DNA from: JAEULH01 sp034382075
Lineage (GTDB): Bacteria; Pseudomonadota; Alphaproteobacteria; Rhodospirillales; Defluviicoccaceae
Assembly (NCBI GenBank): GCA_034382075.1
Contig: JAXMOZ010000005.1
Coordinates: forward strand, 17,943-81,942
DNA: 64,000 bases
Direction of reading: 5' to 3'
The translations under genes were made by a program, and so were the position numbers. The notes beneath the pieces are model-generated. The model was not told the origin of the DNA. It made no database searches and saw nothing but the letters and a program-made list of their open reading frames with translations. Shown here in pieces: positions 16,628-25,056 of the stretch. Every line of letters starts with the position of its first letter. Position 1 is the first letter of the stretch.

Positions 16628-17682
16628 TTCAGGCTCTCCAGGTAAGCCGCGAGGGCATCAAGGTCGTCCGCCTCCAGGCCGCCGAACGGAGGCATGCGGA
16701 CCTCTGGCTTGAAATGGTCGGGGCTGGCGATCCAGTCGGCCATGGCGTTCGCCGTGACGGGAAGAAGACCGGCGCCGATGGTGCGGCGGCTCCCGACGTG
16801 GGTCAGGTCCGGGCCAATGACGCCGTCGGCGCCGATGCCCCTGATGGTGTGGCAGCCGCCGCATCCGGAGGCGAGGAAAAGATCCCGGCCGCGGACGAGA
16901 GGCGCTTCGTTGGGTTCGCCCGCGGGCTCTCGCTGCCGGTCGAACCAGTCCGCGTACTCCTCGGGCGTGTCCACGACGGTCATCAGTGCCATGAGCGCGT
17001 GGGCGCCGCCGCAGTACTCGGCGCACTGCCCGCGCAACACGCCGGTCTTGTCCGCCTTCAGCCGCAGCGTGTTCACGTGACCGGGGATCATGTCGAGCTT
17101 GCCGGCCAGGCCAGGTACCCAGAAACTGTGGATGACGTCGGCGGTGGTCAGGATGAACTCGACTAGGCGGCCGGTCGGGATGCGGATCTCGTTTGCCGTG
17201 GCGAACGCCCTTTCGCCTTCGGCGCCGAGATAGTGCACTCGCCACCACCACTGCTCGCCGACGACCTCGATGCGGAGAGTGTTCTCCCCAGCCGGGTCCG
17301 GGACGATCCGCTGCGTGAGCAGGAGGCTGTAGACGAGGAGGGCGGAAAGTGTCGCAGTGGGGAAGACGATTCCGCCGCCGATGATCAGCTTGCGGTCGAG
17401 GAAGCGGGCGCGGCGCTCAGGCGGCCCGAACATCGCGTAGAGCGTCAGGCCAGCGACGGCAAGCGCGATCAGGGCGGCGCCGATGAACATCGTCCAGGAC
17501 AGCCCGGCGACGAGCGAGGCGTGCTCGCCGTGCGGAGCAAGGGCGGATTGCACGCCGCCGCAACCGCCGAGCGTGCCGCATGCGGCGAAGACCAGCGCCA
17601 CGGTGAGACGCACGTTCACGGCCGGGCTCCGGTCGGCCGGGTCATGCCCGAAGCCGTTCTGCGCCCGCGCGCAGCCGGCCAT
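16624..17682 (-). CDS. ctaC: Cytochrome c oxidase subunit II with C-terminal heme c (caa3 type)
   Basis: A 352-residue protein. The N-terminus looks like a lipoprotein signal (LTVALVFAACGTLGGC, possible lipid-modified Cys41), followed by two membrane helices (about 57-84 and 103-124). The CuA domain carries His185, Cys220-x3-Cys224, His228 and Met231 (GQCAEYCGGAHALM). A cytochrome c domain is fused at the end with CGGCH at 274-278 and a likely Met ligand in VRMPPF. This combination defines a caa3-type oxidase that can receive electrons through its own heme. ATG 17682 lies 5 bases after the cytochrome c gene; GTG 17619 or 17613 would give a shorter signal peptide and are good alternatives. The protein feeds electrons to the CoxAC fusion. 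Confidence 0.92.
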   Translation of the reverse strand: MAGCARAQNGFGHDPADRSPAVNVRLTVALVFAACGTLGGCGGVQSALAPHGEHASLVAGLSWTMFIGAALIALAVAGLTLYAMFGPPERRARFLDRKLIIGGGIVFPTATLSALLVYSLLLTQRIVPDPAGENTLRIEVVGEQWWWRVHYLGAEGERAFATANEIRIPTGRLVEFILTTADVIHSFWVPGLAGKLDMIPGHVNTLRLKADKTGVLRGQCAEYCGGAHALMALMTVVDTPEEYADWFDRQREPAGEPNEAPLVRGRDLFLASGCGGCHTIRGIGADGVIGPDLTHVGSRRTIGAGLLPVTANAMADWIASPDHFKPEVRMPPFGGLEADDLDALAAYLESLK

Positions 17683-17687
17683 CGCCC

Positions 17688-18851
17688 CTACTCGCCCGCC
17701 TGGGGCGGGCGCGTGGGGGCTGTATCGCCCAGCGCCGCCGGCGGGACCATGGAGAGGTAGGCAGCCACCGCTCGCGCCTGATCGGGATCGAGCCGATGTC
17801 CGACCACCCGCATCACCGGCGCGAACGGGCCGCCGCCGCGAACGCCCCGGCGCCATAATGCAAGCTGCTGTTCGAGATAGCCCGCGAACTGTCCCGCCAG
17901 CGCCGGGTAGAAAGGGTACTTGTCGATGCCGCGGCCCTCTTCGCCATGGCACGAGGCGCAGGGCGGAACGCCTTGGCTCGGCACGCCGCGCCGGACGATC
18001 TCCGCGCCTCGCTGCAGGGCGGCAGGGTCGACGGACGCCTCGGCAGCCGGCCAGGCAGCGTCCGTCGCCTCCGCATACCGTTCCGCCAAGTGGCGCATGT
18101 CGCTGTCGCTGAGCTCGGCGGCGATCGGGCCCATGATCCCGCTCGGACGCTCTCCGGCCGCGTAGCTCTTCAGCGCCGCGTAGAGGTACTCTTCCTTCTG
18201 CCCCGCCAGCCGCGGAAAGGCGCCGGCTCCGCCGCCGCCGCCGAACCGGCCGTGGCAACGCGCGCAGTTGACCAGATCCTGGCTGACGGGGCCCGAGGCG
18301 GCGAGAGGCCGGATGAGCGGCTCCGCCGTGGCGTCGCCGGCTGCCGCCGTATCCACCGCAAGCCGCCGGAATAGCTCTGCCTCCATTTCCGGCATCCGCA
18401 GCAGAAAGGCGGTGACGGCCCACACCTCGTCGTCGCGCTGCTGCGCCGGCCAGGCCGGCATGCCCGAGTACTTGATCCCGTGCTTGACGATCCAGAAGAG
18501 CTCCTCGGGCTCCCACTGGCCGACGTGCTCGGGCAGGTAGGGCGGAGCCGGCAGCATCGCGCGGACCACGAGATTGCGCGCCTGCCCTGGCCCGCCGTGG
18601 CACGGCGCGCAGGCACCGACGTAGTGCCCAAGCCCCGTGTAGACGAGGTCCTCGCTGTCGAGCTGCGGCGCCTCGATCATCATGGACCGCGTCTCGACGG
18701 AGTTGCGCATCCCGAACTCGAGGAGCCAGCGGGTGATGGCCCAGTGCCCGGCACTGGCGCCGATGTTGTAAAGGCCGGACCAGGCGTACAGGAAGGCGCC
18801 GACCGCTAGTGCCGCCCCCAGCGCAAGCAGGATCTTCGCGACGCGGGGCAT
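17688..18851 (-). CDS. Membrane-anchored triheme cytochrome c
   Basis: A 387-residue protein with one N-terminal hydrophobic anchor (residues 5-24) and three CxxCH heme sites: CAPCH at 81-85, CARCH at 196-200 and CASCH at 298-302. Each heme site sits in its own cytochrome-c-like module; the last two resemble the c4/c553 diheme type (QKEEYLYAALKSYAAGERPSG, then GQFAGYLEQQLALWRRGVRG). It is the first gene of the oxidase operon, 5 bases before coxB, and is likely the electron donor to the caa3 enzyme or a link from an alternative dehydrogenase. ATG 18851 was preferred to the longer frame from 18971 because it directly starts the membrane anchor. Confidence 0.88.
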   Translation of the reverse strand: MPRVAKILLALGAALAVGAFLYAWSGLYNIGASAGHWAITRWLLEFGMRNSVETRSMMIEAPQLDSEDLVYTGLGHYVGACAPCHGGPGQARNLVVRAMLPAPPYLPEHVGQWEPEELFWIVKHGIKYSGMPAWPAQQRDDEVWAVTAFLLRMPEMEAELFRRLAVDTAAAGDATAEPLIRPLAASGPVSQDLVNCARCHGRFGGGGGAGAFPRLAGQKEEYLYAALKSYAAGERPSGIMGPIAAELSDSDMRHLAERYAEATDAAWPAAEASVDPAALQRGAEIVRRGVPSQGVPPCASCHGEEGRGIDKYPFYPALAGQFAGYLEQQLALWRRGVRGGGPFAPVMRVVGHRLDPDQARAVAAYLSMVPPAALGDTAPTRPPQAGE

Positions 18852-18899
18852 GTTAGGAGCTGCCGTTCGGGTGGACGTTCGTCGGGCCGGTGCTTCTTT

Positions 18900-18925
18900 A
18901 ACCTCTCTGAACAGCGAAAGGTTCC
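18900..18925 (-). promoter_or_regulatory. EcfG-like promoter candidate for the caa3 oxidase operon
   Basis: On the minus strand GGAAC reads 18925-18921, followed by a 17-base spacer and GGTT at 18903-18900. Transcription would start about 40 bases before the triheme cytochrome ATG, a normal leader length. It deviates from CGTT at the first base, in the same way as the site before ctaG. Confidence 0.35.
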
Positions 18926-18997
18926 CACTCGCCTCGTGGTACCGCGCGCCTTTCGACGGGTCAGCGGCCACTTGGTTTTCCGCTCATGCTTGCGCCG

Positions 18998-19087
18998 CTA
19001 AAAGCGGGGATCGTCCTCCGCGCGGATGTACTTGATGCCCCACGGACCCGTCCCGTTGAGCTGGACCCACCGTCTCCTCGGAGGCAT
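18998..19087 (-). CDS. Possible very small protein (29 residues)
   Basis: A short minus-strand frame starting MPPRRRWVQLNGTGPWG and ending IRAEDDPRF. Its composition (Trp, Tyr, Asn, Ile, acidic end) is unlike the Arg/Ala chance frames nearby, so it could be a small gene or the tail of a lost one. No clear ribosome binding site is seen. The family is not recognised. Confidence 0.2.
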   Translation of the reverse strand: MPPRRRWVQLNGTGPWGIKYIRAEDDPRF

Positions 19088-19182
19088 AGCGAAGCCGCAT
19101 AAGGTTTGACGCCTCCAGCTTGTGGCGGAGCAAGATTAGCAAGCGAGGCCGAACTGCGCTCCAAGCCGCAGCGGTAGCTGGC

Positions 19183-19389
19183 TCAGGATTGCTCGACCTC
19201 GAACGTGACCTTTGCGTTGACGCGGAAGCTGGTCACCCGTTTGTTCTCGACCTTGGCTTCAAACTCTTTGATGTAGACGGAAGTGATGCCGCGCAGGCTC
19301 TTGCTCGCGTCATCCACCGCCTGTTAGGCGGCGGCCTCCCAGCTCTCGGGGGACTCGGCGAGGAGTTCGACCACTTTCTTTATCGACAT
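19183..19389 (-). pseudogene. Dodecin with an in-frame stop codon
   Basis: Starting at ATG 19389 the frame gives MSIKKVVELLAESPESWEAAA, then TAA at 19324-19326, then QAVDDASKSLRGITSVYIKE, then FEAKVENKRVTSFRVNAKVTFEVEQS and a stop. Ignoring the TAA, this is a complete 68-residue dodecin, the small flavin-binding storage/buffer protein that forms dodecamers. It keeps the conserved W of 'SWE' and the 'SLRGI..VYIKEFEAKVE' core. The stop replaces a helix residue that is normally charged. An AGGAG ribosome binding site lies about 8 bases before the ATG. The rest is undamaged, so this is a very recent mutation, a sequencing error, or stop readthrough. Confidence 0.75.
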
Positions 19390-19686
19390 GATGGGTGCTC
19401 CTGGTTGTAAATCAGCATGACCCTGACAACGGCGGCCGACGGCAAGCGGTTACTGCACCCAGATTTGATCCTATGCTCGCGTGCATGGAGGTCCTTCGGG
19501 CGATCAGCACCGACAAGAACCCCGCCCATGGCGAGGCGACCGCCGAACTGATCGACGAAATGCGCGCTGGACGCCCGAGGTGGACCCCATAGGCGGGACC
19601 ACTGGACCGTTGTTCATGATTGGAGGCCCCAACCGCCTCGCATCCGGTATCATGCGTTAGGTGGCACGACTCCAGGGAGCCAGGGA
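19390..19686. other. Intergenic region between dodecin and the chemotaxis-kinase gene
   Basis: It holds the ribosome binding site of dodecin (minus strand). A 35-codon plus-strand frame at 19485-19592 (MEVLRAISTDKNPAHGEATA...) has a natural-looking composition but no strong ribosome binding site and no recognised family. No promoter motif or hairpin was identified with confidence. Confidence 0.3.
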
Positions 19687-20907
19687 TTGGGCGCAACAAA
19701 GGCGGTAGAACCGACGCTAGGCCGGGCGCGACAGCCCCCGGTGGCCGGCATCGGTGCGTCGGCCGGCGGCATCAGAGCGTTGCAGACCTTTTTCACGACC
19801 CTGCCAGAGAAGACGGGCATTGCCTTCGTCGTCATCGTGCACCTCGCGCCGGAGCACAGCAGCGAGTTGCCGAATATCCTGGCGTCGCGCACCTCGATGC
19901 CGGTGGTGCAGGTCGGTGAACCGGTGCCGCTCGAGGCCGACCATGTCTACGTCACCCCACCCGACCGTCGCCTCGAGATCGGCGACAACCACATCGCGGC
20001 CCGCGCCTTCGAGCAACCGCGCGGGCAGCGCGCACCCATCGACCTGTTCTTCCGCTCGCTCGCCGAGCAACGCGGCGACGGCTTCGCCATCGTGCTGACC
20101 GGCGCGGGGTCGGACGGAACGGTTGGCCTCAAGGCGATCAAGGAGGCCGGCGGCATTATCCTGGTTCAGGACCCGGGCGAAGCCGAGTACGGATCGATGC
20201 CGCGGAGCGCAATTGCTACGGGCCTTGCGGATTTCGTCCTTCCGCTCGCCGACATGGGCAGGAACCTCCTCGACCTCGCCAAGAGCAAGAGCCACGTCCC
20301 CTCTGCATCGGAGCTCGACGAGCAAATTCATGTGCAGAACATTCTCGACCACGTCCGCGCCAGGACCGGCCACGACTTTGCCCATTACAAGAAGTCGACG
20401 ATCATGCGCCGGATCGCCCGGCGGGCGCAGGTCAACAAGACCGAACGGCTGCAGGACTACCTCACGTTCCTGAAAGAGAACGTCGAGGAAGTGCAGGCGC
20501 TGTTCGCCGACCTGCTGATCTCGGTCACGACATTCTTCCGTGACCCCAAGGCTTTTGAGGCCTTGGCCGAGAACGTCGTCCCCCAGTTCTTTGCGTCCCG
20601 CAGCATCGACGACGCCATCCGGATCTGGGTGCCTGGATGCGCCACCGGGGAAGAGGCGTACTCGATCGCCATGCTGCTTTTCGAGGAGGCGGCAAAGCAC
20701 GACGTCCGGCCGGAAATCCAGGTCTTCGCGACCGATCTCGATGTCGGCGCCCTGGCGGTCGCGCGCGAGGGGTTGTATCCACCGGCCATCGCGTCCGATG
20801 TCGGGGAGGAGCGGCTCCTCCGCTTCTTCTCGCGCGAGGGGAAACCATTACCGGGTCAAGCGCGAGCTGCGCGACGGCCTCCTGTTCGCGACCCACAGCC
20901 TGCTTAG
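19687..20907 (+). CDS. CheB-CheR histidine kinase, N-terminal part (frameshifted)
   Basis: This reading frame covers the CheB methylesterase domain and most of CheR. CheB spans about residues 17-200: GIGASAGGIRAL with nucleophile Ser25, the His in VIVHLAPEHSSEL, and the Asp in VLTGAGSDGTVGL. CheR starts near 215: HDFAHYKKSTIMRRIARR (N-terminal helical part), SVTTFFRD, the SAM-binding IWVPGCATGEEAYSIAM, and VFATDLDVGALAVAREGLYP. The frame then loses similarity after FFSREG. One extra G in the run of four at 20838-20841 explains this: without it, reading continues as FFSREGNHYRVKREL into the next frame. The start is TTG 19687, after GGGAGCCAGGGA. If intact, the full protein would be about 1,175 residues. 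Confidence 0.8.
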   Translation: MGATKAVEPTLGRARQPPVAGIGASAGGIRALQTFFTTLPEKTGIAFVVIVHLAPEHSSELPNILASRTSMPVVQVGEPVPLEADHVYVTPPDRRLEIGDNHIAARAFEQPRGQRAPIDLFFRSLAEQRGDGFAIVLTGAGSDGTVGLKAIKEAGGIILVQDPGEAEYGSMPRSAIATGLADFVLPLADMGRNLLDLAKSKSHVPSASELDEQIHVQNILDHVRARTGHDFAHYKKSTIMRRIARRAQVNKTERLQDYLTFLKENVEEVQALFADLLISVTTFFRDPKAFEALAENVVPQFFASRSIDDAIRIWVPGCATGEEAYSIAMLLFEEAAKHDVRPEIQVFATDLDVGALAVAREGLYPPAIASDVGEERLLRFFSREGKPLPGQARAARRPPVRDPQPA

Positions 20908-23212
20908 GGATCCTCCGTTCGGTCGGCTCGACCTCGTCTCCTGCCGCAATCTGCTGATCTATCTCGACCATGACGTTCAGCAACAGACGTGCGCGCTGTT
21001 CCACTACGCCCTCAGGCACAACGGCTACCTGTTCCTCGGCCCGTCCGAGAGCGCTGACAACCCGCCCAACCTGTTTCGCGCGCTCGACCGGAAGGCCCGC
21101 ATCTATCAGTCGATCGGCCGGCCCAGCGAGGCGGTACAGGTCCTGCCGCATTTGTTCGGGCGTGTCCGCCGAGAACCCCGGCTGTTGCACGCCGAGTACC
21201 CGGAGCGGGGTGCCTCCTACCCGCCCCGCGAAGCGTCTTGGCATCGCCAAGCCCTGGAACGGCTGGCGCCCCCCAGCATCCTCGTCGACGTCCAGCACAG
21301 GGTCCGGCACCTGTCCGAGACCGCCGGACGTTACCTTCAACCGTCCGCCGGCCCGCTTAGCAGCGACATCGGCGATCTCGTGCGCCGGGAGATGCGGTTC
21401 GATCTCCGCGCTGCGCTCGATCGCGCCTTCGAGAAGGGGGAGAGCACCCTCAGCCTGCCGATCGCGGTCCAGTTCAACGGTCATCCGCAACTCGTTCACC
21501 TGCAGGTCAGGCCCGTAGCCGACGACGACGGGGCGTCGGCTCGGCAAGCGATCGTCTTCTTCATCGAGGGCGGAAGACCGGCGCGTGAGAGAATCGACGA
21601 TTCAGGAGACGGGGCAGCCGACGAGAACCGGTCGGAGATCGACGTCGTTCGCCAGCTCCAAGAGGAACTGGCGCTGACACAAAACCTGCTGAAGACCACG
21701 CGCGAGGAATCTGAAGGCGCAACCGAAGAGCTTCGCGCCGCTAACGAGGAGCTGCAGTCCATAAACGAGGAGTACCGGTCGACCTCGGAGGAGCTGGAGA
21801 CCAGCAAGGAGGAACTCCAGTCGGTCAACGAAGAGTTGCAGACCGTCAACGCAGAGCTCAAGACGAAACTGGAGAGCGTCACCGTCGCGCACAACGACCT
21901 GCAGAACCTCATGGCGGCCACCGATGTTGGCGTCCTGTTCCTCGACCCGTCGCTCCGCATCAAGCGGTTCACGCCGCGGATCACCGAGCTGTTCAACATC
22001 ACCGCTGCGGACGAGGGCCGGCCGATCACGGATTTCAGCCACCGCCTGGTCTACGATGAAATCGTCTCCGATGCCGGCAAGGTGCTCAGGGATCTCGCCC
22101 TCATCGAGCATGAGGTCCAGAGCCGTTCGGGCTTCTGGTACCTGATGCGCCTGCGGCCCTACCGCACGCTCGACGACAGGATCGACGGCGTCGTCGTCAC
22201 ATTCATCGACATAACTGGACGCCGACAGGTCGAGATCGCGCTCCGCGAGAGCGAGGAGCGGCTACGGCAGATGATCCAGCTCGTCGAGATGTCCGGCGAG
22301 CCGATCTGCGTCTGGGACTTCGACGACGGGATCGTTGAGTGGAACCGCGGCAGCGAGATGCTGTTCGGGTACGCTCGCGACGAGATGGTCGGCCGGGAGA
22401 AGCATGTGGTTCTTTCGACCACGCTTCCGGGCAGCGGCTCGTTCGAAGACATCAAGCAGGACGTGGTGGGGAACGGAAGCTGGAACGGCGAGCTCGTCCA
22501 CCGGACGAAGGACGGCCGCAAGCTGGTGGTTGAAGCGCGCATCGAACTCTTCCCGTTGCAAGGTCGCCGGCTGGTCCTGGAGACGAACCACGACGTCACC
22601 GAGCGCAAGTCGTGGGAGCGGCATCAGCAACTCCTGCTCAACGAGCTCACCCATCGCGTCCGCAACATTCTCAGCGTCGTCAAATCGATGTCCTACCAGA
22701 CCATGCGCAGCAGCAGGACCCTGGAGGACTTCGGTGCCCGGTTCGACGGACGCATCGACGCGCTGGCCAACACCCACAAGCTGCTCGTCGACGCGAACTG
22801 GCGCGGCGCGGAACTCGAGGCGCTGGCCCGCAGCCAGCTCGCCGCCTACGTCATGGGTCAGCCGGACCGCCTGCGCCTCGACGGCCCGGCCATCGTTCTT
22901 CCCGCCCATCGCGCCGGACCCTTCGGCCTGGTCCTCCATGAGCTTGCGACGAACGCCGCCAAGTACGGCGCCTGGAGCGAGGCTAAGGGAAGGGTCGAGC
23001 TGACCTGGCAGATGCAAGGCAAGCGTCATGCGCTAATCGTTTGGCGCGAGCGGGACGGCCCCGCTGTCGCCGCGCCCGAAGCGTTGGGCTTCGGCTCCAG
23101 TCTCATCCGCCGCAGCCTGGCCGGCGCAAGGGTCGAGCACGAGTTCGCCCCGGACGGCGTCATTTGCGCGATCGGGCTGCCGCTGACGGATGCCGACGTC
23201 GAGGTGGATTAA
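20840..23212 (+). CDS. CheB-CheR histidine kinase, C-terminal part: CheR end, coiled coil, PAS, HWE kinase
   Basis: Continuation of the same gene in a shifted frame. It starts with the rest of CheR (HYRVKRELRDGLLFATHSLL, then LDLVSCRNLLIYLD). A long heptad coiled coil follows (ATEELRAANEELQSINEE and repeats). Then come a PAS domain (NLMAATDVGVLFLDPSLRIKRF), a second PAS (FDDGIVEWNRGSEMLFGYARDE with FEDIKQD and HDVTERK) and an HWE-type kinase: phospho-acceptor His in LLLNELTHRVRNILSVV, N-box HELATNAAKYGAWS and the WRE motif in LIVWRERDGP. Such hybrids combine chemotaxis-style domains with signalling to partners of unknown identity; no response regulator or receptor gene lies nearby. It needs repair of the shift at 20838-20841 to be one protein, or restart of translation inside. 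Confidence 0.8.
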   Translation, partial: GNHYRVKRELRDGLLFATHSLLRDPPFGRLDLVSCRNLLIYLDHDVQQQTCALFHYALRHNGYLFLGPSESADNPPNLFRALDRKARIYQSIGRPSEAVQVLPHLFGRVRREPRLLHAEYPERGASYPPREASWHRQALERLAPPSILVDVQHRVRHLSETAGRYLQPSAGPLSSDIGDLVRREMRFDLRAALDRAFEKGESTLSLPIAVQFNGHPQLVHLQVRPVADDDGASARQAIVFFIEGGRPARERIDDSGDGAADENRSEIDVVRQLQEELALTQNLLKTTREESEGATEELRAANEELQSINEEYRSTSEELETSKEELQSVNEELQTVNAELKTKLESVTVAHNDLQNLMAATDVGVLFLDPSLRIKRFTPRITELFNITAADEGRPITDFSHRLVYDEIVSDAGKVLRDLALIEHEVQSRSGFWYLMRLRPYRTLDDRIDGVVVTFIDITGRRQVEIALRESEERLRQMIQLVEMSGEPICVWDFDDGIVEWNRGSEMLFGYARDEMVGREKHVVLSTTLPGSGSFEDIKQDVVGNGSWNGELVHRTKDGRKLVVEARIELFPLQGRRLVLETNHDVTERKSWERHQQLLLNELTHRVRNILSVVKSMSYQTMRSSRTLEDFGARFDGRIDALANTHKLLVDANWRGAELEALARSQLAAYVMGQPDRLRLDGPAIVLPAHRAGPFGLVLHELATNAAKYGAWSEAKGRVELTWQMQGKRHALIVWRERDGPAVAAPEALGFGSSLIRRSLAGARVEHEFAPDGVICAIGLPLTDADVEVD

Positions 23213-23320
23213 GCGTCGGTCTGGGGCCGCGGCCGAACCCTGGCCGTACGTTGCCGTACGGATGAGCCATGGCAACGCCGCTGCGGTCCGCAAACGTGTT
23301 CTGTCGTAGATGGAAGAAGC

Positions 23321-23357
23321 AAAAGAAAAAGGGGAGGCGGCCTTTCGGCCCCTCCCC
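23321..23357 (-). terminator. Rho-independent terminator of the actP operon
   Basis: On the minus strand a strong stem (GGGGAGGGGCC / GGCCGCCTCCCC, with a GAAA loop) is followed by CTTTTTCTTTT. It lies about 25 bases after the actP stop. The hairpin may also slow transcription from the opposing kinase gene. Confidence 0.8.
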
Positions 23358-23382
23358 ATGAGTGACGACACGTGCCGCCGGA

Positions 23383-25056
23383 TCAGTGCGCGGCGGCTCC
23401 TTCCGCGCCCAGCCCCGTTTCCGAGCGGATGAACTGGTGGCGGTAGTTGGCCTTGTCGATTTCGGCCCGGGCGCTCCGGTCGGTGACCGAGAAGAACCAG
23501 ATGCCGCCGAAGGCGATCGCCATCGAGAACAGGGCGTAGTGCTCGTAGGGGAAGATCGGCTTGGCAAAGCCCAGCACCTGCACCCACACCGTGGGCCCGA
23601 GGACGACGAAGGCGATGGCCGCGATCAGCCCGAGGAAGCCGCCGATGAAGGCGCCCCGGGTGGTCAGCTTGCTCCAGAAGATCGAGAGCAGGAGGACCGG
23701 GAAGTTGACCGAGGCGGCAAGGCCGAAGGCCAGCACCACCATGAAGGCGATGTTCTGGTTCTCGAAGACGATGCCGAGCAGGATGGCGATGACGCCCAAC
23801 GTCAGCGTCGCGATCCGCGAGACCAGGATCTCCTCGCGTTCGTTGGTGTTGCCCTTCTTGAAGACGTTGGCGTAGAGGTCGTGGGACACCGCGCTGGCCC
23901 CGGCCAGGGCGAGGCCGGAGACGACCGCGAGGATCGTCGCGAACGCCACCGCCGAGATGAAGCCCAGGAAGACGTCGCCGCCCACCGCCTTCGACAGGTG
24001 GATGGCCGCCATGTTGCCGCCGCCCAGGAGCTTGCCCGCGGGGTCGAGGAACTGCGGGTTGGTGCCGACGATGGTGACCGCGGCAAAGCCCATGGTGACG
24101 GAGAGGATGAAGAAGTAGCCGATGAAGCCGGTGGCGTAGAACACCGACTTCCGCGCCGCCTTGGCGTCGGGGACGGTGAAGAACCGCATCAGGATGTGCG
24201 GCAGCCCGGCCGGCCCGCACATCAGCGCAAGGGACAGCGAGATCGCCGCCAAGGGATCGGCGATGGACGCGGACGGCTGCAGGATCGCCGCGCCGCTCTT
24301 GGAGTTGGCAACCGCTTCCGACATCAGCCGGCCGAAGTCGAAGTCGAAGTGGGCGAGCGAGAGGATGACCAGAATGGTGGCGCCCCCGAGCAGCAGACAA
24401 GCCTTGATGATCTGCACCCAGGTGGTGGCAATCATCCCGCCGAAGGTGACGTAGAGCATCATCAGCACGCCGACCAGGATGACGGCATACATGTAGTCCA
24501 GGCCGAACAGGATCTGGATCAGCTTGCCGGCGCCGACCATCTGCGCGATCAGGTAAAAGATCACGACCGACAGTGCCCCCGTGGCGGCCAGGGAGCGGAT
24601 GGGTTTCTGTTGCAGCCGGTAGGAGGCGACGTCGGCAAACGTGTAGCGGCCGAGGTTGCGCAGGCGCTCGGCAATCAGGAACAGGATCAGCGGCCAGCCG
24701 ACCGTCCAGCCGACGGTGTAGAAGACGCCGTCGACGCCCTTGGCGAAGACCATTCCCGACAGGCCGAGGAACGCCGCCGCCGACATGTAGTCGCCGGAGA
24801 TGGCGAGACCGTTCTGAAAGCCGGTGATGCCCCCGCCGGCAGCGTAGAAGTCCTGGCGCGACTTGGTCCGCTTGGCCGCCCAGTAGGTGATCCCCAGGGT
24901 CCCGGCGACGAATACCAGGAACATCAGGATCGCCATGATGTTCACCGGCTGCTTGGTGACGTCGCCGCCGATGGCGCCGGCCGCATGCGCGGCCGAGGCG
25001 AAGGGGACGACGGCAAGGCCCACCGCGGCGGCGATGAGTGGGTGGGCGACGATCAT
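23383..25056 (-). CDS. actP: Cation/acetate symporter ActP
   Basis: A 557-residue sodium:solute symporter (SSS family) with a signal-like N-terminus (FASAAHAAGA) and about 13 membrane segments. Family marks are RTKSRQDFYAAGGGITGFQNGLAISGDYMSAAAFLGLSG, the core stretch GPAGLPHILMRFFTVPDAKAARKSV typical of acetate permeases, and SGLALAGASAVSHDLYANV. It takes up acetate and other short carboxylates with a cation. ATG 25056 overlaps the stop of the DUF485 gene (ATGA), the usual yjcH-actP arrangement. The operon ends at the terminator at 23321-23357. Control by the STAND regulator upstream is inferred from position only. Confidence 0.93.
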   Translation of the reverse strand: MIVAHPLIAAAVGLAVVPFASAAHAAGAIGGDVTKQPVNIMAILMFLVFVAGTLGITYWAAKRTKSRQDFYAAGGGITGFQNGLAISGDYMSAAAFLGLSGMVFAKGVDGVFYTVGWTVGWPLILFLIAERLRNLGRYTFADVASYRLQQKPIRSLAATGALSVVIFYLIAQMVGAGKLIQILFGLDYMYAVILVGVLMMLYVTFGGMIATTWVQIIKACLLLGGATILVILSLAHFDFDFGRLMSEAVANSKSGAAILQPSASIADPLAAISLSLALMCGPAGLPHILMRFFTVPDAKAARKSVFYATGFIGYFFILSVTMGFAAVTIVGTNPQFLDPAGKLLGGGNMAAIHLSKAVGGDVFLGFISAVAFATILAVVSGLALAGASAVSHDLYANVFKKGNTNEREEILVSRIATLTLGVIAILLGIVFENQNIAFMVVLAFGLAASVNFPVLLLSIFWSKLTTRGAFIGGFLGLIAAIAFVVLGPTVWVQVLGFAKPIFPYEHYALFSMAIAFGGIWFFSVTDRSARAEIDKANYRHQFIRSETGLGAEGAAAH

